Below, one piece after another: positions 30,001 through 32,657 of a stretch of 32,657 nucleotides of DNA. Within the stretch, counting starts at the first letter, position 1; the number at the start of each line of letters is the position of its first letter. The DNA comes from an uncultured Thalassolituus sp. (GTDB lineage Bacteria > Pseudomonadota > Gammaproteobacteria > Pseudomonadales > Oceanobacteraceae). The stretch lies in assembly GCF_950066645.1 (NCBI RefSeq), contig NZ_CATMFB010000023.1, forward strand, positions 1 to 32,657. The letters run 5' to 3'. The notes under the pieces are model-generated. The model had not been told where the DNA came from and ran no database searches. It saw only the letters and a list, made by a program, of their open reading frames with translations. A program made the translations under genes and the position numbers.

Positions 30001-30999
30001 TTAGATACCCTTGCTGAGTTGGTAGTGGCGTATCCGGGGCTGGATAAAGACAGTGACGGTCTGGTCAATTGGCGTGATCTGGATGCCGACAACGACGGTA
30101 TCATTGACCTTATCGAAGCAGGCTTCCGTGACCTGGATGAAAACGGTAAGCGGGATCCTCAGGATACCTCCATATCCAGTCTGCTTGACCTGCCAGACTC
30201 GGGAACGACCTATGCAGTCTGGACCGGAACGGCGGTGACTGGTACTGATTCCGATGGCGATGGTATTCTTGACGCCTTTGATAATCTGGACGGTTATGGT
30301 CTGCAGTCGAACGGGGCGTTTGATCAGGCGCCAGATAATGACAATGACGGTGTGCCGGATGACCGGGATGTTTCAGTTAATGAAGGAGTCGATGTGCGTA
30401 CAGGTAGTGGCGGTGGATCAATGGGCAGTATTCTGCTGGCAGGACTTGCGGTACTTCTGATGGGCTTGCGGGGGCGGAGTTTCCGCTCGCTGTTAATGGC
30501 AGGCATGCTGATGGGGGCTGTGCAGAGCAGTCATGCGGCTCTGAACATTGGTGGTGCTGTGGGGTTCAGCTGGTTGACCCCGGAAATCGTTAATGACGAC
30601 CTCGAGCTTGACCGTCGTCTGGGCATTGGTGGACAGATCAGCCTGGGGTATCGTCTGAACGAACAGTTTGGTGTGCTTGCTACTGCAACTGAGCTTGGCC
30701 AGGCCCGGGTGAATGGAGCGCCGTTTCAATACAGCAGCTTTGGTACCTACGTTGAATACCATCCGCGTGAAGTACGGAAAGGCCTTTGGGGGCTGGTGAC
30801 CCGTTTCGGAATGAACCGGCTTCGCAACGTCTCCGGTGGCGATGGACTGAACATCGAAGGAAGCACCAACTACAGAGCAAGCTTCGCTGTCGGTGCCAAG
30901 TACACAGTAAAGTACAATGAAAGAGTCGAGTTTCTGCTTACTCACTACGCGCCGGATGCTCAGATGTTTACTCTGGGTTATGTCGTGTCTTTCTTCTGA
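21034..30999 (+). CDS. Giant repetitive cadherin/Ig-like surface protein fused to an outer membrane beta-barrel
   Basis: About 3321 residues, presumably an adhesin. Residues 1-39 are a long signal peptide (LLMALASTSYA). From about 40 to 2725, 17 beta-rich modules (typically VPVFTSDAAFTITE...ATDSNGD...VVVEVTDG...) alternate with 16 helical modules (LNAVEGVSGA...YQ.A...TAAEIQALI). A further Ig-like module (about 2727-2805) and a diverged helical module follow. Residues about 2887-3111 are Asp-rich TSP3 repeats (DNDG, DRDG, DSDGDG), expected to bind calcium. Then come GGGS (3126-3129), a hydrophobic run (3132-3145), RGR (3146-3148), a second signal-like segment ending SSHA (3165-3168), and a roughly 153-residue beta-barrel ending VVSFF. 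I prefer GTG 21034, six bases after AAGGAGG; GTG 21031 is only three bases away. The ligand is unknown. Confidence 0.9.
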   Translation: MQKVTGPTGILEILAKSLIRPGAASASLLMALASTSYAAAPVFTSPAAVEITEDEALSLTLTASDDDGDPLSFSLPSGQAYPAGLVLSGADLSSDAVSITPAAADITEDFTFDISVEVTDGETLVPQTITVTVRDAEIKVVTDAAGGANSVSASDLNAVESVSGAIVANEAAYQSAIAGKSATDLDTAAEIQALINTVNSGESVPVFSSDAAFTITEGDSISHTLVATDSNGDSLTYSLKSGQTLPANIAVSGDQLSSDAVNTDTSGDAITADTSINVVVEVTDGTNTVEQTIVITVRDAELKAIMDAAGATNGISAVQLNAVEGVSGAIVDNETAYQTALAGKTSEEVDTPAEIQVLIDTVNSDESVPVFTSDAAFTITENDSISHTLVATDSNGDTLTYSLKSGQTLPANIAVSGDQLSSDAVNTDASGNAITADASINVVVEVSDGTNTVEQTIVITVRDAELKAIMDAAGATNGISAVQLNAVEGVSGAIVDNETAYQTALAGKTSEEVDTPAEIQVLIDTVNSDESVPVFTSDAAFTITENDSISHTLVATDSNGDALIYSLQSGQTLPANIAVSGDQLSSDAVNTDASGNVITADTSINVVVEVTDGTNTVEQTIVITVLDAQLKAIMDAAGAANTVTAVQLNAVEGVSGAIVDNETAYQTALAGKTSAEVDTPAEIQALINTVNSDESVPVFSSDAAFTITEGDSISHTLVASDSNGDALTYSLKAGQTLPANIAVSGDQLSSDAVNTDASGNAITADTSINVVVEVTDGTNTVEQTIVVTVLDAELKAIMDAAGAANTVTAVQLNAVEGVSGAIADNEAAYQSAIAGKSATELDTAAEIQALIDTVNSGESVPVFTSDAAFTITENDSISHTLVATDSNGDSLTYSLKSGQTLPANIAVSGDQLGSDAVNTDASGNAITADTSINVVVEVTDGTNTVEQTIVVTVLDAELKAIMDAAGAANTVTAVQLNAVEGVSGAIVDNEAAYQSAIAGKSATELDTAAEIQALIDTVNSDESVPVFSSDAAFTITEGDSISHTLVATDSNGDSLTYSLKSGQTLPANISVSGDQLSSDAVNTDASGNAVTADISINVVVEVTDGTNTVEQTIVVTVLDAELKVIMDAAGTTNTITVAQLNAVEGVSGAIADNEAAYQTALAGKTSEEVDTAAEIQALIDTVNSGESVPVFTSDAAFTITENDSISHTLVATDSNGDTLTYSFKAGQTLPANIAVSGDQLSSDALITDAAGDAITADIVISVVVEVTDGASTVEQTITVTVLDLELKTVSDAAGTENLLTATQLNSVEGVSGALEENETAYQAAIAALAPEDFDTPAKIQGLVDSVNSGESIPEFTSATSLVIVEGESFSLQLSATDSAGDSLVFSLQEGQVLPAGITLSGNTLSSGLLTEVPDGQPVTDDISFDVVVEVTDGTNVVAQTITVTVRDKEIKVIREVAGAANTITAAQLNAVAGMEGRAITDNESAYRSAIASRSSVDLDTSEEIIAMVEAVNSARSIPEFTSGDAFTLIEGESASFTLTATDDNGDELTYRLKDDQVLPANFRVSGDLLESDSVLTDEFGVAITSDIAFDVIVEVSDGVNTVEDVITVTVRDAEIYAISSVAGDPANGVTVTQLNAVEGMESSAIAGNQLAYQAAVGEASPEELDSAAEIIALVAGVNTAESVPEFVSTDTLTITENDSVSLLLEAQDANGDSLTYSLKAGQSLPASFRVENQRLISDAVTTDAAGEPITVDVSFAVIVEVTDGVNTVEQTITVTALDAQLKTVMDAAGASNTITASQLNAVEGVSGALEENNSKYQAVIARLTAEDLNTAAEIQAVVHSVNSVPVITSSAQIRVVEDSSLIFDLTATDAAGDALTFSIPEQPRPGWVRLIAGSPQSLIGSPSDSDVGQFSLIVEVSDGFGNIVSQTISIRVLDKEINKISEAAGGENVITADDLNAVEGIDSAIAARQAQYRDAISALQPADLDSFDEISALVNSVNSDPEFTSVAAFSVIEGDDLGFTVIAIDDAGDRLTLSLVEDNSNAGFVTLTQTMDAEGEARASLSGAPADVEVGSFTVRVQAGDAYGNTETQLITVTVQDAEIHTVASAAGEANSIGAADLNAVEGVSGAVPENNTKYQAAIARLSYEELDTPAEIQSLVDRVNTEPVITSPDSAFAIEQESFSFVFEGTDAEGNDLTFTLVSGLPAWLSFDGTATLSGVPQAEDIGFVTLEVSATDGVNVLDQQLAIEVIDAEIYRIRAVAGETEPGYLVTAADLNSVDGVSGAIEAKEGQYQQLIAGLTEAELDTPEEIQQLVNSVNSEPEYTGDPAVTVVEAQALSFPLQATDSADDDVHFAIVSAPAWVRMGEGYVLGGTPANADVGVAQVTVRMSDDYLNASDVVLSITVVDKEIYRISSAAGDEDNTVTAANLNAVEGVTGAIQELNAQYQAAIAQLTADDLDTAAEIQSLVNSVNYAPEFVAPTEITLVEGDAIRSLLEGTDQSGDDVYFSIVAGQDLPDANLQIVEEMGAVYLVSEAVNEDQYGNAVTADTSFVVTVEVDDGIYGNQVQADILVTLLDREIFTISSAVGDSTAAQALTVADFQSVAGLANVYPENIAAYQSAVLNAVSAADLAEIQSLVDAVNINFSITSAGVTYIARTGGGEVTFSLTGKDSRGYDLSFAMASDWTLDWIYVDGNGRLAVNPQVGEPVVVNLVATDGVYEVAFTVTLVVSEPGRLVVNGTEVEGQTLIAAVDDPDGISGEISYSWRVDGYSISSSATLTLGSAEVGQTVNLKVTYTDDAGDYQQLTYSTGVVVSRRAYSQELIDDFFSGVPAQEPTPQDYINIGVTLVSEATLTRIVSILNYAVLQQSDIADIDTTEEIEALIEVIMAGQDYDNDGLPNHVEGTLDEDDDGVPDERDEYDIDTDRDGVADWRDLDSDHDGMTDGLELFGYLGLERADTDGDGIDDWFDATPEGGFELAEGVIDELPLDGVDDRLDTLAELVVAYPGLDKDSDGLVNWRDLDADNDGIIDLIEAGFRDLDENGKRDPQDTSISSLLDLPDSGTTYAVWTGTAVTGTDSDGDGILDAFDNLDGYGLQSNGAFDQAPDNDNDGVPDDRDVSVNEGVDVRTGSGGGSMGSILLAGLAVLLMGLRGRSFRSLLMAGMLMGAVQSSHAALNIGGAVGFSWLTPEIVNDDLELDRRLGIGGQISLGYRLNEQFGVLATATELGQARVNGAPFQYSSFGTYVEYHPREVRKGLWGLVTRFGMNRLRNVSGGDGLNIEGSTNYRASFAVGAKYTVKYNERVEFLLTHYAPDAQMFTLGYVVSFF
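21154..29200 (+). repeat. Protein-coding tandem repeat array, 17 units, 492-base main period
   Basis: Using the Pro codon of each module's VPVF-like start, units begin at 21154, 21646, 22138, 22630, 23122, 23614, 24106, 24598 and 25090 (exactly 492 bases apart each time). They continue at 25585, 26083, 26566, 27034, 27523, 27988 and 28447, with a last diverged unit near 28951. Units 2-8 are nearly identical in DNA and protein; unit 1 and units 9-17 are diverged and vary from 153 to 168 residues. Every spacing is a multiple of three. Open frames on the opposite strand recur with the same period and are shadows of the repeat. Confidence 0.95.
21913..22716 (+). repeat. Perfect 312-base direct repeat inside the adhesin array
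   Basis: Bases 21913-22224 and 22405-22716 are identical over all 312 positions on direct comparison, offset by 492. The match is bounded by single-base differences at 21912/22404 and 22225/22717. No synonymous change has accumulated, so this is a recent duplication or gene conversion. Confidence 0.93.
30403..30537 (+). other. Internal GlyGly-CTERM-like sorting signal followed by a second signal-peptide-like segment
   Basis: Within the giant frame, GSGGGSMGS is followed by the hydrophobic run ILLAGLAVLLMGL and then RGRSFR, the three-part plan of GlyGly-CTERM signals recognised by rhombosortases. Those normally end the protein. Here a second hydrophobic stretch SLLMAGMLMGAVQ and a signal-peptidase-like site SSHA/AL follow at once. 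In-frame ATGs at 30460 and 30496 lack a well-placed Shine-Dalgarno (nearest AGGA/GGAG 15-16 bases away), so continuous translation is favoured over a separate start. Confidence 0.65.
30538..30996 (+). other. C-terminal outer membrane beta-barrel domain of the giant protein
   Basis: About 153 residues with alternating hydrophobic/polar strands (GGQISLGYRL, FGVLATATEL, FGTYVEYHP, LVTRFGMNRL, ASFAVGAKYTV, VEFLLTHYA, FTLGYVVSFF), consistent with an eight-stranded OmpA/OmpW-size barrel. The final Phe and alternating aromatic pattern are the usual BAM recognition signal. A barrel this small cannot by itself export the preceding 3000 residues as a classical autotransporter does. Confidence 0.7.
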
Positions 31000-31016
31000 A
31001 TCTCATCTCAGATACG

Positions 31017-31040
31017 GGAAAGTCACTCAGCTGACTTTCC
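31017..31040 (+). terminator. Hairpin after the giant gene
   Basis: A perfect 9-base stem GGAAAGTCA / TGACTTTCC (31017-31025, 31032-31040) with a six-base loop lies 17 bases after the stop. It lacks a proper T tract, so it may be a weak terminator or an mRNA-stabilising hairpin. Confidence 0.5.
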
Positions 31041-31110
31041 TTGCGTACGTTGCACTCTGAACTAAACTTTCCTGCATGGATCATCTCCCTTTATTAAGGA
31101 ACAGAGAGCA

Positions 31111-31422
31111 ATGACAGGGTATTTCGTATCAGGGGCACTGACAGCATTATTGTTCTGCGGTGTAGCACGTTGGTGGATGCAGGCGCTGCTGAATAAAGAA
31201 AAACTGAAGCTGGATGATGCCAAGGGCTATTATCTGGTCAGTTGTTTCGTTGTCGGGTTTCTTGTCAGCGCCGGATTCTTCTTTCTTGGTCAACAGGTCG
31301 GGTATGATCAACAGGCAGATACCTCTCAGGCAATGGGTCTTGCGGTCCTTCTGGACGCCATGACGGCATTGTTATGCCTGATCTGGGGCCTGGTCACCCT
31401 TCACGAACCTGAGCAATACTGA
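31111..31422 (+). CDS. Small membrane protein of unknown function
   Basis: A 103-residue protein with three predicted membrane helices (about 5-23, 41-60 and 75-97) and a positively charged loop KEKLKLDDAK (29-38) between the first two. AAGGA precedes the ATG by about 10 bases. I do not recognise a family. It is separated from the giant gene by a hairpin and from rplM by a promoter, so it may be transcribed alone or by read-through from the adhesin gene. Coding character is supported by the hydrophobic periodicity and ribosome binding site. Confidence 0.72.
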   Translation: MTGYFVSGALTALLFCGVARWWMQALLNKEKLKLDDAKGYYLVSCFVVGFLVSAGFFFLGQQVGYDQQADTSQAMGLAVLLDAMTALLCLIWGLVTLHEPEQY

Positions 31423-31471
31423 GCCTCTCACACAGGGGTGAGCAGTTTACAATTCCGATGTGAATTTATTC

Positions 31472-31498
31472 TTGCACTACCCCGATCTCTCTTATAGA
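31472..31498 (+). promoter_or_regulatory. Likely sigma-70 promoter of rplM-rpsI
   Basis: TTGCAC (31472-31477) and TATAGA (31493-31498) with a 15-base spacer precede a leader of about 40 bases ending at the rplM start. The spacing is slightly short but the position suits the ribosomal protein operon. In E. coli the rplM leader mediates L13 autoregulation; a similar fold was not verified here. Confidence 0.55.
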
Positions 31499-31545
31499 AT
31501 GCCGCCCTCTTTTCGAATCAACAAGCCAATTAAGGCGAGAAATTG

Positions 31546-31977
31546 ATGAAAACTTACAGCGCAAAACCAGAAACCGTAAAACGTGAGTGGTTTGTTGTTG
31601 ATGCAGCTGATCAAACGCTGGGTCGTCTGGCCACTGAGGTTGCTCGCCGCCTGAGAGGCAAGCACAAGCCTGAGTTTACGCCGCATGTAGACACCGGTGA
31701 TTACATCGTTGTTATCAACGCAGACAAAGTTAAAGTAACCGGCAAGAAAGCTGGCGATAAGATGTACCATCGTCACACTGGTTACCCAGGTGGTCTGAAG
31801 TCTATCTCTTTTGAAAAGCTGATTGACTACAAGCCAGAACAGGTAATCGAACTTGCTGTTAAAGGCATGCTGCCAAAGAATCCTCTTGGCCGTGCTATGT
31901 TCAAGAAAATGAAAGTTTATGCTGGCGGTGAGCACCCTCATACTGCTCAACAGCCACAGGAACTGAAACTGGGATAA
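31546..31977 (+). CDS. rplM: 50S ribosomal protein L13
   Basis: Early-assembling large-subunit protein. Starting at ATG 31546 it has 143 residues (E. coli 142). The [20 protein letters not shown] start, GRLAT ([15 protein letters not shown]) and the HRHTGYPGG segment are diagnostic. AAGGCGAG precedes the start; a TTG at 31543 in the same frame is not preferred. It is followed four bases later by rpsI, the usual two-gene operon. Confidence 0.97.
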   Translation: MKTYSAKPETVKREWFVVDAADQTLGRLATEVARRLRGKHKPEFTPHVDTGDYIVVINADKVKVTGKKAGDKMYHRHTGYPGGLKSISFEKLIDYKPEQVIELAVKGMLPKNPLGRAMFKKMKVYAGGEHPHTAQQPQELKLG

Positions 31978-31981
31978 GATG

Positions 31982-32374
31982 ATGGCAGTTACTCAATACT
32001 ATGGTACCGGTCGTCGTAAGACTTCCACAGCTCGTGTTTTCCTGCGTCCAGGTACTGGCAGCATCACAGTAAACAAGCGTCCTCTGGACGTATACTTCGG
32101 TCGTGAAACTGCTCGCATGGTTGTTCGTCAGCCACTTGAGCTGACCGAGAGCCTCGAGAAGTTCGACGTTATCGTTAACGTTCAGGGCGGTGGTGGCAAC
32201 GGCCAGGCCGGTGCTATCCGTCACGGTATTACCCGTGCCCTGATGCAGTACGACGAAACTCTGCGTCCTTCACTGCGTGCTGCGGGTTACGTTACTCGTG
32301 ACGCTCGTGAAGTTGAACGTAAGAAAGTGGGTCTGCGTAAAGCACGTAAGAAGCCACAGTTCTCCAAGCGTTAA
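31982..32374 (+). CDS. rpsI: 30S ribosomal protein S9
   Basis: Small-subunit protein whose C-terminal tail reaches the P-site tRNA. From ATG 31982 it is 130 residues, equal to E. coli S9. An adjacent in-frame ATG at 31979 would add one Met. [19 protein letters not shown] and the C-terminal KKPQFSKR are family hallmarks. It lies four bases after rplM and is closed by a strong terminator. Confidence 0.97.
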   Translation: MAVTQYYGTGRRKTSTARVFLRPGTGSITVNKRPLDVYFGRETARMVVRQPLELTESLEKFDVIVNVQGGGGNGQAGAIRHGITRALMQYDETLRPSLRAAGYVTRDAREVERKKVGLRKARKKPQFSKR

Positions 32375-32397
32375 TACAACGCTGCAGAGCAGAAAAG

Positions 32398-32433
32398 AGC
32401 GCTTATTGGCACAGATCAATAAGCGCTTTTTTT
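32398..32433 (+). terminator. Rho-independent terminator of rplM-rpsI
   Basis: The 11-base-pair stem AGCGCTTATTG / CAATAAGCGCT (32398-32408, 32417-32427) with an eight-base loop is followed by seven Ts, 24 bases after the rpsI stop. The following 160 bases up to the next start carry no gene and should hold its promoter. Confidence 0.92.
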
Positions 32434-32598
32434 ATGCCCAAAACCCCATGTTCTATGGGTATTTCAGGTTGTTTCCTGACCCTGTTTTCTTTACTATGAG
32501 CGCCGCTCTGTATGCTACGCTTGGTCTGTATAAAAAACGTACTACCTAGTCCTGACCAGGCGGCTACACAAGATTTTTTTTGATGGGAGAAGATGGTA

Positions 32599-32657
32599 AT
32601 GAGTCAAGACGGCGTGAATAAGGCCCGGCGTACTCTGCTGGTCGGCGCGACTGCCGG
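32599..32657 (+). CDS. petA: Rieske iron-sulfur subunit of cytochrome bc1, N-terminal fragment
   Basis: Only 59 bases are inside the window, reading MSQDGVNKARRTLLVGATA and cut by the edge. The start MSxDGVN and the RR pair before a hydrophobic stretch match proteobacterial PetA, an inner-membrane protein usually sent through the Tat system. The order rplM-rpsI-petABC is common in gammaproteobacteria and supports the call. GGGAGA eight bases before ATG 32599 favours this start over ATG 32593. Confidence 0.8.
   Translation, partial: MSQDGVNKARRTLLVGATA

Noticed and set aside
30460-30999. Barrel as an independent gene starting inside the giant frame
   Set aside because: In-frame ATGs exist at 30460 and 30496 but none has a Shine-Dalgarno at proper spacing; kept only as an alternative.
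32277-32549. Open frame of 90 codons overlapping the end of rpsI
   Set aside because: It overlaps rpsI in another frame and runs across the rpsI terminator; no sensible protein or ribosome binding site.

Overview
The window looks like chromosomal DNA of a marine-type gammaproteobacterium, possibly an Oceanospirillales-like lineage. The evidence is the set of housekeeping genes and their order: rplM-rpsI running into petA, a serA gene divergent from a D-2-hydroxyglutarate dehydrogenase-type FAD enzyme, ilvD, prfC, pgm, hinT and an orphan ccoG. The genus is inference only; no marker here fixes it.

Layout. Positions 1-190 hold the 3' end of a 5S rRNA and two strong hairpin terminators, the tail of an rrn operon. 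Next come a REC-REC-GGDEF diguanylate cyclase (+), phosphoglucomutase (-), a HinT-type HIT protein (+) and a ModF-type double ABC ATPase (+). SerA (-) follows, divergent from the FAD enzyme (+). The gaps after hinT and modF carry three related long hairpins that look like a dispersed intergenic repeat family. From 8.5 to 17 kb there are a small secreted SHOCT protein, a divergent MocR-type regulator/ccoG pair sharing an inverted-repeat control region, an OmpA-family lipid-independent outer membrane protein (-), ilvD (-), and a DUF393 thiol protein followed 7 bases later by an RNase J-like beta-CASP nuclease. From 17 to 20.9 kb are an unusual TRAP-type large permease and release factor 3.

The most striking object is one open reading frame of nearly 10 kb (21034-30999, about 3321 residues). 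It has a Sec signal peptide and 17 cadherin/Ig-like beta modules alternating with 16 small helical modules (period mostly 164 residues). These are followed by a further Ig-like module and a helical segment, then an Asp-rich TSP3-type calcium-binding region. After that comes a GGGS/hydrophobic/Arg segment resembling a GlyGly-CTERM (rhombosortase) sorting signal. Instead of ending there, the frame continues through a second signal-peptide-like segment into a small outer membrane beta-barrel ending in Phe. This looks like a natural fusion or polyprotein of a giant surface adhesin and an outer membrane protein. Repeats 2-8 are nearly identical at DNA level (one perfect 312-base duplication), so the gene should vary in length between strains.

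The right end returns to core functions: a small membrane protein of unknown function, rplM-rpsI with their own promoter and terminator, and the first codons of petA (Rieske protein of cytochrome bc1), cut by the window edge.
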